A stretch of 43,824 nt of DNA, taken from positions 1 through 43,824 of the forward strand of contig CAIQUG010000172.1 of assembly GCA_903874895.1 (NCBI GenBank). Direction: 5' to 3'. Below the pieces are notes generated by a model. It was not told the DNA's origin. It saw only the letters and a program-made list of their open reading frames with translations, and did no database searches. Numbering within the stretch: position 1 is the first letter of the stretch; each line of letters opens with the position of its first letter. Origin of the DNA: an uncultured Caulobacterales bacterium. GTDB taxonomy: Bacteria > Pseudomonadota > Alphaproteobacteria > Caulobacterales > Caulobacteraceae. This document shows, piece after piece, positions 27,713 to 36,778 of this stretch. The position numbers were made by a program, and so were the translations under genes.

Positions 27713-30700
27713 CTGGCGCGACGCAGGGCGTTGAGGCGCTCCACGATCAGATTTTCAGGCACGGGCATCAGTTTGGGTCCATCGGTCCAGACCAGGGCCG
27801 CGTCCACCCGTCGTCCGGGGAAGATGGCCCGCAGCACCGCCACATAGACCGCCATCTGCGTCAGATAGGCCGGATCCGCATTGTCCACCCGGTCCGGGGC
27901 GGGGCGGTTGGTCTTGAAGTCCACCACCAGCACCCGGTCCGGCGTCACGGTCATCCGGTCCACCCGGCCGGAGATGGCGAGGCCCGCGGGCAGCTCCGGC
28001 GCCGTGCCGGCAATGGCGGCCTCGGGGCGGGAGCCGGGGCCGAACACCTCCGCGAAGCGGGGATCCTCCAGCACGTTGAGGGCGGCGGCGGCCATTTCCA
28101 GGCGCTGTTCCGGGGTCAGGTCCCGTTCCTTGGCCAGGATCCGGGCGGCGGCACCGGCCCGGTCCGGGGCGGGCAGGTCCGGCAGCAGCTGGAACAGCCT
28201 GTGGATCAGGTCGCCGCGGCGGAACCGGCCCAGCCCGCCGGTGGCGGCGAGGGGCGAGGGGGTGGCCCCCCGGTTCCGCTCCGCGAGGGCCGTGGGGGAG
28301 GCCCAGGCCTGGGCGGTGGGCTCGACGGGGGCGGGGTGCTGGATCCAGCCGGGGGAGGGTGCCACCGCGGGCGTCGCGGTCGGGGCCGCAGCCCCCCGCA
28401 CGGGATCGGCCCCGAACCGGCGGAAGGCAAAGCCCTGGTCGTCCGTCACCTCCCGGGCCGACTCCGCCAGGCGGACGTCGAAGGCCTCCGCCAGCCAGGG
28501 CAGCCAGCCCTTCGCCCCGTCCACCGTGCCCCGGGCCTTCAGCCGCCCGCACAGGATCAGCCGGTCCCGCGCCCGGGTCAGGCCCACATAGAGGAGGCGG
28601 GCCAGCTCATCCCGTTCCCGCAGCTTCACGGCGTCGCGCACGGACCGGGCGACCCGGCTGTCCTCGGCGCCCCCCGCCGGCAGCCAGATCAGGGACACCC
28701 CGTCGTCAAGGGTTGCCAGGGACGGGCGGGGCTGGTCGTGGAACACCGTGTCGGCCATGAACACCACCGGGGCCTCCAGCCCCTTGGCCCCGTGGGCGGT
28801 CATCACCCGCACCTCGCCCTTCGGCTCGTCCATCTCCCGCTTCAGGGTCACGTCCAGGGCATCCAGCCCGGCGCAGAACCGCTCCAGGTCGAAGATGTTG
28901 CGCTGTTCGGCGGCGAGGGCCTGGCCGAGGAAGGCGTCCAGCGCCTCCCCCGCCTCGGCGCCCAGGCGGGTGACGAAGCGCTGGCGCAGGCTGCGGCCCC
29001 GGTTGTCGGCCAGACACAGCAGCCGGGCAAAGAACTCGAAGGGCGGGACCGACTGGCCCAGCTCCCGGGCCAGTGCCAGCATCTGCGCCGCCCGGGCCCA
29101 GGCGGGGCGCTCGGCACTGCGGGCCATCAGGGCGGCGGACAGGCTCTCCCGCCGCCCCGCCGCCAGGTCGAACAGGTCGGTCTCCGTCAGGTCGCACAGG
29201 GGGCTGCGCAGCACCTCCGCCACCGTCAGGTCGTCCCAGGGATAGAGGGCATAGCGGGCCAGCGACGTCAGGTCCTGGAACACCAGGTGCTCCGACAGCT
29301 TCAGCCGGTCGGCGCCGGCCACCGGCACGCCCCGGCGCTTCAGCTCCCGCAGGGTCTCCTCGAACAGGGGGCCGCGCCTGCGCACCAGGACGAGGATGTC
29401 GCCATAGTCCACGGGCCGCTCGCCGGTCCTGTCCTTCACCCGGTCCCCGCGGCGGACCATGGCCTGGCATTCCACCGCGATCCGCTCCGCCAGCGTCCGC
29501 CAGGCCCCGGTGGTGTGGGCGGCATCCACCGGGTCCCAGGCGTCCTGCGGTTCCGCCGTGGTCTCGATCACCGGGGGCCAGAGGTCGACGCAGCCGGGGT
29601 CGTTCGCCCGCTGGGCCACGTGGCGCACCGCCTCCCCGTCGGCGGCAGCGCCCAGGTGCGGGGCCAGCTGGCTCGCCCGGTCGGAGCCGCGGAACACCGT
29701 GTCCACGAAGGCGAGGACCTCCGGCGTCGAGCGCCAGGACATGTTCAGCTGGATGCTCTCGAAGGACTGGCCGGCCCCGTGGGCCAGGTCCTGCACCCGC
29801 TGGCTCTGGGCCAGCAGCAGGTGCGGCGCGGCCCCCTGGAACGAGAAGATCGACTGCTTCTCGTCGCCGACGATGAACACGGTGCGCTGCAGCCGGCGCT
29901 CCCGCCCGTCCTCCCCGGCAAAGAACTCCGCCACCAGGGCGGTCATGATCGACCACTGGTCGGGAGAGGTGTCCTGTGCCTCGTCGATCAGGATGTGCTC
30001 CACCCCGCCGTCGAGCTTGAACAGCACCCAGGCGGCCGACGGACGGTCGGACAGGAGCGCCCGTGTCCGCACGATCAGGTCGGCGAAATCCAGCGACCCG
30101 GCCGAGGCCTTGGCCGCCTCGTAGGCCACGGCGTAGAAGCCGCCCACCAGCAGCACATCGAGGGTCTCCGCCGCCATGCGGGCGGCCCGGGCCTGCTCGC
30201 GGACCTCCGTCAGCCGGGCCTGTTCCTGCTCGATCCACTCCCGCACCCAGGTGGCGACCGACTTGGTGGGGAAGTTGGCCCGGCGGGGCTCCCCCTCCTT
30301 GGTGAAGAACAGGCTGAAGACCCCGTCCGCGTCCGCCCGCCCGGCCCGCGCGGCCTCGAGACTGGCCTGCAGCTTCAGCCCGTTGGGCCGGTCGGTCTTC
30401 TCCGACCCCTGCGCCAGGGCCGCCGCGGCTCGGCCATAGGCGGCCACGTCCAGGGCCGGTTCGGTGAGGCTGTCCTCCAGCACGAGGTCCGGCGTGGTCC
30501 AGCCGGTCAGGCCGAGGCTGGTGGCGATCCGGCCGGGCAGGTCCCCCTCGGCGGCGTCGAAATAGCTCCCGATGGCCTCCCGGTGGTGGGCCAGCTGGGT
30601 GAACAGGGCCTCGAAGGCGGCATAGTCCAGCTTCACCGACAGCCGGGCATAGGCCTCCCCCAGCGCCGTGGCGGGGTCGGCAGCGGCCTCCGCCAGCTGG

Positions 30701-31197
30701 TCCCGGGCTCGGCGGATCACCTCGGCCTCGGCGGCATCGTCCAGCACGGTGAAGCCCGGCGTGACCCCCGCCTCCAGCGGGAACTGGCGAAGGAGCTTCT
30801 CGCAGAAGCCGTGCAGGGTCTGGATCTTCAGCCCGCCCGGGGTCTCGAGGGCGAGGGCGAACAGCCGCCGGGCGGCGGAGAGCTGGCCTTCGTCATAGGT
30901 GTCCGCGGGCCGCCCCTCCAGCTGGGACAGGGCCTCCACCAGCACCTCGTCCCGGGCGATGGCGAAGGTGCCGAGGGTCTGGAACAGGCGGCGCTGCATC
31001 TCCGACGCGGCGGCCTTGGTGAAGGTCACGCAAAGGATGGTCTCCGGCCGGGTGCCCTGCAGCAACAGCCGCGCCACCCGGTCCACCAGGGTCTTGGTCT
31101 TGCCGGAGCCCGCATTGGCGCTGACGGCAGCGGAAATGGCGGGGTTGGCCGCGGCCTGCTGCGGATCGCCCTGGGGCGGGTTTGGGCGGAGGCTCAT
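27709..31197 (-). CDS. addA: Double-strand break repair helicase-nuclease AddA
   Basis: 1162 residues from ATG 31197, which overlaps the addB stop as ATGA. AddA is the UvrD-type helicase plus C-terminal RecB-family nuclease of the AddAB complex, the alphaproteobacterial counterpart of RecBCD. Walker A ANAGSGKT is at residues 27-34, CVTFTKAAASEMQRR is motif Ia, and DEAQDTSPDQWS is Walker B/motif II. GDEKQSIFSFQGA is motif III, VMTAHGAKGLEAPVV motif V, and LYVGLTRARDRL motif VI. The nuclease motif VLVVDFKTNRPAP and LTQMAVYVAVLR are near the end, so both activities look intact. The in-frame ATG at 31230 would overlap addB by 37 nt and lacks family support. Confidence 0.94.
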   Translation of the reverse strand: MSLRPNPPQGDPQQAAANPAISAAVSANAGSGKTKTLVDRVARLLLQGTRPETILCVTFTKAAASEMQRRLFQTLGTFAIARDEVLVEALSQLEGRPADTYDEGQLSAARRLFALALETPGGLKIQTLHGFCEKLLRQFPLEAGVTPGFTVLDDAAEAEVIRRARDQLAEAAADPATALGEAYARLSVKLDYAAFEALFTQLAHHREAIGSYFDAAEGDLPGRIATSLGLTGWTTPDLVLEDSLTEPALDVAAYGRAAAALAQGSEKTDRPNGLKLQASLEAARAGRADADGVFSLFFTKEGEPRRANFPTKSVATWVREWIEQEQARLTEVREQARAARMAAETLDVLLVGGFYAVAYEAAKASAGSLDFADLIVRTRALLSDRPSAAWVLFKLDGGVEHILIDEAQDTSPDQWSIMTALVAEFFAGEDGRERRLQRTVFIVGDEKQSIFSFQGAAPHLLLAQSQRVQDLAHGAGQSFESIQLNMSWRSTPEVLAFVDTVFRGSDRASQLAPHLGAAADGEAVRHVAQRANDPGCVDLWPPVIETTAEPQDAWDPVDAAHTTGAWRTLAERIAVECQAMVRRGDRVKDRTGERPVDYGDILVLVRRRGPLFEETLRELKRRGVPVAGADRLKLSEHLVFQDLTSLARYALYPWDDLTVAEVLRSPLCDLTETDLFDLAAGRRESLSAALMARSAERPAWARAAQMLALARELGQSVPPFEFFARLLCLADNRGRSLRQRFVTRLGAEAGEALDAFLGQALAAEQRNIFDLERFCAGLDALDVTLKREMDEPKGEVRVMTAHGAKGLEAPVVFMADTVFHDQPRPSLATLDDGVSLIWLPAGGAEDSRVARSVRDAVKLRERDELARLLYVGLTRARDRLILCGRLKARGTVDGAKGWLPWLAEAFDVRLAESAREVTDDQGFAFRRFGADPVRGAAAPTATPAVAPSPGWIQHPAPVEPTAQAWASPTALAERNRGATPSPLAATGGLGRFRRGDLIHRLFQLLPDLPAPDRAGAAARILAKERDLTPEQRLEMAAAALNVLEDPRFAEVFGPGSRPEAAIAGTAPELPAGLAISGRVDRMTVTPDRVLVVDFKTNRPAPDRVDNADPAYLTQMAVYVAVLRAIFPGRRVDAALVWTDGPKLMPVPENLIVERLNALRRAS

Positions 31198-34100
31198 TCG
31201 TCCCCCCCGTCGGCGTCGCCGGACGCCCATTCCTGCCGCCGGGCCAGATGATCGTAGTCACTCGGGCTCGACATGAATTTCACGGCGAGGCGGGAGACAT
31301 AGGGCTGGTCCGGGTCGTCGAACCGGGCGATCCAGCGGTCCAGCCCCTCCAGCGCCGTGTCGGCCAATTCGTCCTCGCGCCCCTCGCCGATGTCGCGGGT
31401 GTCGCCGCCCTCGCCCCGGCCGGTCAGGCGAACATAGGTCAGGGCCCCGATCCGGGCCGGGCCGATCTTCTCGTAGCCCCCCACCCGGACGATGGCGGCG
31501 GTGAGGGTCAGCTGGGGGGAAAAGCCCGCCTCCACCTCCTTCTCGCTGGGGGGCGCGCCGGTCTTGAAATCCAGCACGTTCACCCGGTCGCCCACCACTT
31601 CCAGCCGGTCGGCCTTGGCGGTGACCTTGAACGGCCCCTGCGGTCCGGGGCGGAGCATCTCGCCGGTCTCCTCCATCACCAGACGCATCGGAACGGACCG
31701 GCGCTGGCGTTCGAAATCCGTCATCCAGGCTCCGGTGCGCACCGCCAGCGCCCCCTCGCGGACCAGATCCGTGGCGGTGGCCCCCGCCTCGGCCACCTGG
31801 GCCAGATAGTCGGCGGCGAACACCTGGGCCGGGTCCTTCCCCGGCATCGGCCAGGCCGCGGCGAAGGTTTCCGCCGCCTTGTGGATGGCGGTGCCCCGGG
31901 TGCGGTTGTCGAAGGGCTTGGCCGGACGGTCCATGGGCCGCAGGTTCAGGATCCGCCGCGCATAGACGGCGTAGGGGTCGCGGACCCAGGTCTCCACCGC
32001 CGTCACCGGCAGCTGCCGCGGCCGGGCGGCCAGGGGCGGGGTCGGGGCGGGGCGGGTGGCCTGGGCCAGCTCCGGCGGGGCGGGCCAGATCCTCTGGTCG
32101 AGACTCCGGCGCCAGGCGCGCAGGGCGTCGCCCCCGTCGATCGCCGCGCCCGCACCCTTGGCCAGGGTCTCCAGCCGCCACAGCCAGCGGGAGCGGACAG
32201 CGGGCTGGCCGTCCCGCCGCTCGCTGGCAATCAGCAGCACCTGCGGCGCGCAGGCGGCCTGGGCGAAGTCGTGGGCGGACAGGCCGATCCGCCGCTCCGG
32301 CGGGGGCAGGCCCAGCGCCGTGCGCATGGGGCGGGACAGGAAGGGGTCGAGGCGGGGGGACTGGGGCCAGGTGCCCTCCTCCAGCCCGGCCAGGATCAGC
32401 CGGTCGGCACGGACCAGCCGGGCCTCCATGGCCCCCAGGATCCGCAGCCGGGGATGGCTGGCGCCGCCGGAACGGACGGTCTCGTCGGCCACCAGCCGCT
32501 CCACCAGCCCGGCAAAGGTGGCGGCGTCGCAGGGGGGCAGGGGCTCGGCCTCCCGCAGCACGCCGGCGATCAGACTGGCGGCGCTCTCGCCCCCCGGGCC
32601 GGCCCACAGGTCCCCCGGCGCGCCCCGGTCGTCGATGGCGAGCTTTTCCATGGCCTCGGCGATGGCGCGCATGGCGTCCGGGGCCCGGGCCGGGCCGTGG
32701 CGGAAGGCCTCCGCGGCCAGGGCCACGCAGTCCAGCAGGCGGCCCGCCGCCTCCTGCGCGTCCGCATGATCCTTCAGCCGGGCGAGCAGCATGTCCCGGT
32801 CCCGGGGGGCGACACCCCGCAGGCCGAACCGCTCGATGGTCCTCGCCCGGGCAGACAGGGCCAGCGGCGCATAGCCCAGCCGGGTGAAGCGGTGCTTCAG
32901 CAGGGCCAGCAGCAGCACCGGGTCCGTGGGCCGCGCCGCCGCCCGGGCCATCAGGCCGAGCAGCATGCCCACCGGAAGCACGCCGAGCCCCTGACCGGCG
33001 GAACTGTCCGCCTCGATCCCCCAGCGGGTGAGGGCGGCGGACACCCGCCGCGCCAGCACGGCGTCGGGGGTGACCAGGGCCGCCGTGGCGCCGGGGGTCT
33101 CCAGGGTCTCGCGCAGGGCCAGGGCGGCGATGTCCGCGGCCTCGATCTCGTCCCTTGCATGGATCAGGCTGAGGCCGTCCAGCCCCTCCGCCACGGGGTT
33201 GACGCCGGTAGGGCGGCCCTCCTCCAGCATCCGGTCGATCTGGACCAGCCAGTCATTGGTCACCTCGGCCGGGCGCAGGGCCTCGTTGATCACCCGGCGG
33301 CGGGAGCGACCGATGACGGCCTGTGCCGCCGTGTCCGGATTGGGCCAGGCCTGGACGTCGGCCCGGGTGATCCCGGCCCGCTCCAGCAGGCGCTTCAGGG
33401 CCCCCTGGGGATGGGCGTCGCGCACCTCGTCCCACGCCTTGTCCTCCAGTTCCTGGTCCAGGCCCGGCAGCACCACGCAGCCCTGGGGGGCGTTGGCGAT
33501 CACCTTCAGCAGCTCCGCCGTGGCGGGGGCCGTACCGGTGGAGCCGGCGGCGATCAGGGCCCGGGGGGGCGGGTTGTGGGTCCACTGGTCCGCCAGCACC
33601 CGCAAGAGCCGCGTGCGGCGGACATTCACGTCCACCAGGCCCAGGTCCTCGAGCCGCTTCGGCCACAGCTCCGTGGCGATGGACAGGAAGCGGACGGAGC
33701 GGATCCAGTGTTCCGCCATGTCCCCCTCCACCAGCCCCGCCAGTCGGTCGAGGCCGCCCACCTCCTCGATCTGGACGGAATCCAGGAAAGCCCCCAGGGA
33801 GTCGGCCAGGTCCAGGGCGTCCCGGGCATCCACGCCGTCCCGCTCCAGCAGGTGGGCGTGATCGTGGATCAGCCGGGCCAGCTCGAACCGGCGGCGCAGC
33901 GCGCTGACCGCGGGGGGAAGGTCCACGGCCAGGTCGCCGGGTTCGAAGGGCGGCTCCCCCTCGTCCAGGTCCCCCAGGGCGCGGATCTGCGGCAGGAGGG
34001 TGGCCTTGCCCCCCGCAGCCTGGACAAAGGCCTCCGTCAGGGAGCGCATGCCCCGCCGGGTGGGGGTCAGCACGATGGCGTCGGACAGGGCCTCCGGTCC

Positions 34101-34262
34101 GATGGGAGACAGGATCTCCACCAGGCCCCGGGCGAGGTCCTCCACGAAGGGGCGATGGGCCGGGATGTTGAACCAGCGGGGGCGCGGACGGCCGAACACC
34201 CGGGCAAAGGCCGGTTCCCCGAAGGGCAGTTCCCCCGACGTGGTGTCCGGCCGATGGCTCAT
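31194..34262 (-). CDS. addB: Double-strand break repair protein AddB
   Basis: 1022 residues from ATG 34262 (MSHRPDTTSGELPFGEPAFA), which overlaps the murU stop as ATGA. AddB is the second subunit of AddAB, with a degenerate helicase fold and a C-terminal nuclease. IVLTPTRRGMRSLTEAF is the helicase-like N-terminal motif; no true Walker A GKT is present, as usual in alphaproteobacterial AddB. The nuclease domain shows RGTAIHKAAETFA, VNVLDFKTGAPPS and LTLTAAIV. The C-terminus SDYDHLARRQEW lacks the cysteines that hold an iron-sulfur cluster in Firmicute AddB. Translational coupling to murU and addA is implied by the overlaps. Confidence 0.93.
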   Translation of the reverse strand: MSHRPDTTSGELPFGEPAFARVFGRPRPRWFNIPAHRPFVEDLARGLVEILSPIGPEALSDAIVLTPTRRGMRSLTEAFVQAAGGKATLLPQIRALGDLDEGEPPFEPGDLAVDLPPAVSALRRRFELARLIHDHAHLLERDGVDARDALDLADSLGAFLDSVQIEEVGGLDRLAGLVEGDMAEHWIRSVRFLSIATELWPKRLEDLGLVDVNVRRTRLLRVLADQWTHNPPPRALIAAGSTGTAPATAELLKVIANAPQGCVVLPGLDQELEDKAWDEVRDAHPQGALKRLLERAGITRADVQAWPNPDTAAQAVIGRSRRRVINEALRPAEVTNDWLVQIDRMLEEGRPTGVNPVAEGLDGLSLIHARDEIEAADIAALALRETLETPGATAALVTPDAVLARRVSAALTRWGIEADSSAGQGLGVLPVGMLLGLMARAAARPTDPVLLLALLKHRFTRLGYAPLALSARARTIERFGLRGVAPRDRDMLLARLKDHADAQEAAGRLLDCVALAAEAFRHGPARAPDAMRAIAEAMEKLAIDDRGAPGDLWAGPGGESAASLIAGVLREAEPLPPCDAATFAGLVERLVADETVRSGGASHPRLRILGAMEARLVRADRLILAGLEEGTWPQSPRLDPFLSRPMRTALGLPPPERRIGLSAHDFAQAACAPQVLLIASERRDGQPAVRSRWLWRLETLAKGAGAAIDGGDALRAWRRSLDQRIWPAPPELAQATRPAPTPPLAARPRQLPVTAVETWVRDPYAVYARRILNLRPMDRPAKPFDNRTRGTAIHKAAETFAAAWPMPGKDPAQVFAADYLAQVAEAGATATDLVREGALAVRTGAWMTDFERQRRSVPMRLVMEETGEMLRPGPQGPFKVTAKADRLEVVGDRVNVLDFKTGAPPSEKEVEAGFSPQLTLTAAIVRVGGYEKIGPARIGALTYVRLTGRGEGGDTRDIGEGREDELADTALEGLDRWIARFDDPDQPYVSRLAVKFMSSPSDYDHLARRQEWASGDADGGDE

Positions 34263-34984
34263 GACCGCAACCGGGCTTCGGCGGCGTCCCGGGCGGCGGG
34301 GTCGCCCACATGCATCCACTGGCCTTCCAGCACGACCCCGTGCAGCCGTCCGGCGGCGGCCATGGCCCCCCAGATGTCGGGCATCAGGCTGAACTTGCCC
34401 GGGGGGTGTGCATAGATGGCGTCAGGCCGGGTGGCATGGACGCCGATATAGGCGAAGGGCGCCGTGGCCGTGCCGGCCACCCGTCGCAGGGTCAGCCGAC
34501 CGTCCGTGTCCATGTGGAAATCGCCGGGTCCGTCAAAGCCCATGGCGCTGTCGGTGGGGGTGAGCAGCAGCAGGGCGTCCATCCGCTCGGGGTCGAAGCG
34601 CGCCCGCAGCTCGGCCACGGCGGGGCGGCCGGTCTCGATCCAGACGCTGTCGATGTTGGCCACCAGGATCGGGTCATCCCCCAGCAGCGGGCGGGCGTGA
34701 CGGATGCCGCCGCCGGTTTCCAGCGGGGCCGCCCGCTCGTCGGAAAAGGTCAGGGCAGGGGCGGAGCGGCGGGCCCGCAGATGGGCCTCCAGCCGGTCGG
34801 CAAAGGCGTGCAGGTTCACCACGGCCCGGGTGATGCCCCCGTCGGCCAGCCGGTCCAGCATGTGGTCCACCAGGGCGCGGCCATCCACCTCCACCAGGGC
34901 CTTCGGCCGGTCGTCGGTGAGGGGGCGCATCCGCGTGCCCAGCCCCGCGGCGAGCACCATGGCGGTGCGGAGGGGGGCGCTCAC
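34259..34984 (-). CDS. murU: N-acetylmuramate alpha-1-phosphate uridylyltransferase
   Basis: 241 residues from GTG 34984, which overlaps the amgK stop as GTGA and gives MSAPLRTAMVLAAGLGTRMRPL; ATG 34960 is an alternative. A GlmU/RfbA-type nucleotidyltransferase fold is shown by AAGLGTRMRPLTDDRPKALVEV (nucleotide-binding loop, conserved Lys in the PKALV segment), the metal-binding VANIDSVW and ETGGGIRHA. Beside an AmgK-type kinase it should make UDP-MurNAc from MurNAc-1-phosphate, the anomeric recycling pathway that bypasses de novo synthesis. The assignment to MurU depends on that neighbour; the fold alone would fit any sugar-1-phosphate nucleotidyltransferase. Confidence 0.85.
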   Translation of the reverse strand: MSAPLRTAMVLAAGLGTRMRPLTDDRPKALVEVDGRALVDHMLDRLADGGITRAVVNLHAFADRLEAHLRARRSAPALTFSDERAAPLETGGGIRHARPLLGDDPILVANIDSVWIETGRPAVAELRARFDPERMDALLLLTPTDSAMGFDGPGDFHMDTDGRLTLRRVAGTATAPFAYIGVHATRPDAIYAHPPGKFSLMPDIWGAMAAAGRLHGVVLEGQWMHVGDPAARDAAEARLRS

Positions 34985-36117
34985 CGGCGGGCCTCCGCCG
35001 GGACGTGTCGGGCAAACCAGGCCTGCAGGTCCTCGAGCCCCGGCTGGGCCAGGTTGAACGCCAGCGCCGCCCAGGTCCTGGGAATGAAGTCCCGGTAGCG
35101 GGGCTTGCCGAAGCCCGCCACCTGGCGGGCGAAGATGAACAGGATGCGCGCGGCGTTCAGGGCCGCCAGACCGTGATAGGCGCGGCGGAACCCGTCCCGG
35201 TCCAGGTCCGGCCGCTGGTCGAGATAGCGCTCCAGCATCGCCGCCGCCAGGTCCGGGGCCACGTCCCGGCGGGCGTCCTGCAGCAGGTGCAGCAGGTCCC
35301 AGGCCGGGTGCGCCTTCACCGCGTCCTGGAAGTCCAGCAGGCCCACCCGGGCCAGCCCCCGGCGCTGCGGCAGCCAAAGGAGGTTCTCCGCGTGATAGTC
35401 CCGGTGGGTGAACACCCCCTCCGGTCCCATGGCCGCCTGGTGGCCAAGGGCGCGGATCGGGGCCCACAGGGTGGTCCACTCCGCCGCCGCCGCCGCCGGG
35501 AAGGCGGGGAGGCCCGCATATTTCGGCCACCACTCCAGGAACAGGTTGCAGCCGGTCTGCAGGGCGAGGTCGTCATAGGGCAGCAGGGGCCAGCGACCGC
35601 CTCCGTCGGCACTCTCATAGGTCAGCCACACGGGGGGCGGCTCCGACTGCAGGCGGACCAGAACGTCCACGGCATCGGCATAGAGGGGCAGGGCGGGCTC
35701 CCCGTCCGCGATCTTGGCCGCGAACAGATCGTCGCCCAGGTCCTCGATCACGGCGAAGCCCCGGGGCACGTCCAGCGCCTCCACCTGCGGGGCGGAGAGG
35801 CCCCGGTCCCGCAGGAAGGCGGCGGCGGCGGCGAAGGCATCCACCCGGCCGGCGGCCAGGCGGGCCAGCGCATTGTAGCCCATGGCCCGGCGCTGGTCTT
35901 CGGAGGTGTCCGGTCCCGCGGGTTCGCTCTCTGCCGCGGGCGGGGCATCCATCAGGATGCGGGTGCCGCCGCCGGGCAGGGCCAGGCGCTCATAGCTGCG
36001 GGTGGAGGCATCGCCGGACATCCGCGTGCGCACGGCCGCGCCGTACCCCGCCGAAGTCAGAAAGGCCCGGCGAAGCTCTTCGCGCTCGTCCAGTCCGCCC
36101 ATCGCCCTATCCGTCAT
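34981..36117 (-). CDS. amgK: Anomeric sugar kinase AmgK-like (phosphotransferase family)
   Basis: 378 residues from ATG 36117; ATG 36102, five codons in, is equally possible. Aminoglycoside-phosphotransferase fold: the catalytic loop is THRDYHAENLLWLP (His 238, Asp 240, Asn 245) and the metal-binding segment is VGLLDFQDAVKAHPAWDLLHL. AmgK phosphorylates MurNAc (and GlcNAc) at the anomeric carbon, and the adjacent murU completes the route to UDP-MurNAc. The N-terminus overlaps tsaE by 11 nt and the C-terminus overlaps murU by 4 nt. The domain is often annotated simply as a phosphotransferase; the AmgK role is inferred from the pairing with murU. Confidence 0.85.
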   Translation of the reverse strand: MTDRAMGGLDEREELRRAFLTSAGYGAAVRTRMSGDASTRSYERLALPGGGTRILMDAPPAAESEPAGPDTSEDQRRAMGYNALARLAAGRVDAFAAAAAFLRDRGLSAPQVEALDVPRGFAVIEDLGDDLFAAKIADGEPALPLYADAVDVLVRLQSEPPPVWLTYESADGGGRWPLLPYDDLALQTGCNLFLEWWPKYAGLPAFPAAAAAEWTTLWAPIRALGHQAAMGPEGVFTHRDYHAENLLWLPQRRGLARVGLLDFQDAVKAHPAWDLLHLLQDARRDVAPDLAAAMLERYLDQRPDLDRDGFRRAYHGLAALNAARILFIFARQVAGFGKPRYRDFIPRTWAALAFNLAQPGLEDLQAWFARHVPAEARR

Positions 36118-36613
36118 GGTCCAGTCCATCCATCCGCGCCGCCCAGTGGCCGTATCCGGTGGCGGTGACCCGCCGGGGCGCATCGTCGCCGTCAGCCTCC
36201 CCCGCATCGGGAAGCGGTTCCAGTCCTAGGCTGAGTCGGTCCCGCGGCAGCCGGTCCCCCAGGCGTTCAGGCCATTCCACCAGCACCGCGCCGACATCCA
36301 GCGCCTCGTCGAGGCCGAGCTCCGTCGCCTCGTCCGGATCGGTGAGGCGATAGAGGTCGAAATGGGCCACTTCCAGGCCGTCGCGGGCGATGTAGCCCTG
36401 CACCAGGGTGAAGGTGGGGCTGGGCACCTCCTCGGTCTCCGAGGTCAGCGCGCGGATCAGGGCGCGGGCCAGGGTGGACTTGCCGGCGCCCAGGGGGCCT
36501 GAGAGCAGGACCGCATCCCCGGGCCTCAGCCGCGCAGCCAGCCGCCGGGCCAGGGCGCGGGTTCCGGCGGCACCGGGAAGGTCCCATTGCAGGGTTTGCG
36601 GTCCGGACGTCAT
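36107..36613 (-). CDS. tsaE: tRNA threonylcarbamoyladenosine synthesis ATPase TsaE
   Basis: 168 residues from ATG 36613, preferred because GGAAAAG lies upstream at a suitable distance; ATG 36631 would add six residues and has no visible ribosome-binding site. TsaE is the P-loop ATPase that works with TsaB and TsaD in making t6A at position 37 of tRNAs. Walker A is LLSGPLGAGKSTLARAL, followed by VPSPTFTLVQGY and FDLYRLTDPDE (Walker B), VEWPERL near the end. It heads the tsaE-amgK-murU-addB-addA run and diverges from the ferredoxin reductase gene. Cotranscription with peptidoglycan recycling and recombination genes is structural rather than obviously functional. Confidence 0.92.
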   Translation of the reverse strand: MTSGPQTLQWDLPGAAGTRALARRLAARLRPGDAVLLSGPLGAGKSTLARALIRALTSETEEVPSPTFTLVQGYIARDGLEVAHFDLYRLTDPDEATELGLDEALDVGAVLVEWPERLGDRLPRDRLSLGLEPLPDAGEADGDDAPRRVTATGYGHWAARMDGLDHDG

Positions 36614-36713
36614 GGACGAAGGCTTTTCCATGGGTTATCGCGGCAGGCAAGTGCGCAAGATCAAGGACGGCCCTGCCGACCCTCGGTCAGGCTGCCGTGC
36701 CGATGTCGCTTGA

Positions 36714-36742
36714 TTGAAAGTGACGCTGGCGTCATAAATTAT
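36714..36742 (+). promoter_or_regulatory. Possible promoter of the ferredoxin reductase gene
   Basis: TTGAAA (36714-36719) and AATTAT (36737-36742) are 17 bp apart in a noticeably AT-rich patch of this GC-rich window. Transcription would begin near 36750, about 30 nt before the GTG start at 36779. Only motif matching supports this. Confidence 0.45.
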
Positions 36743-36778
36743 CCGGAACCACCGGAGGCGGTCGGGAGAGAGGTGTCC

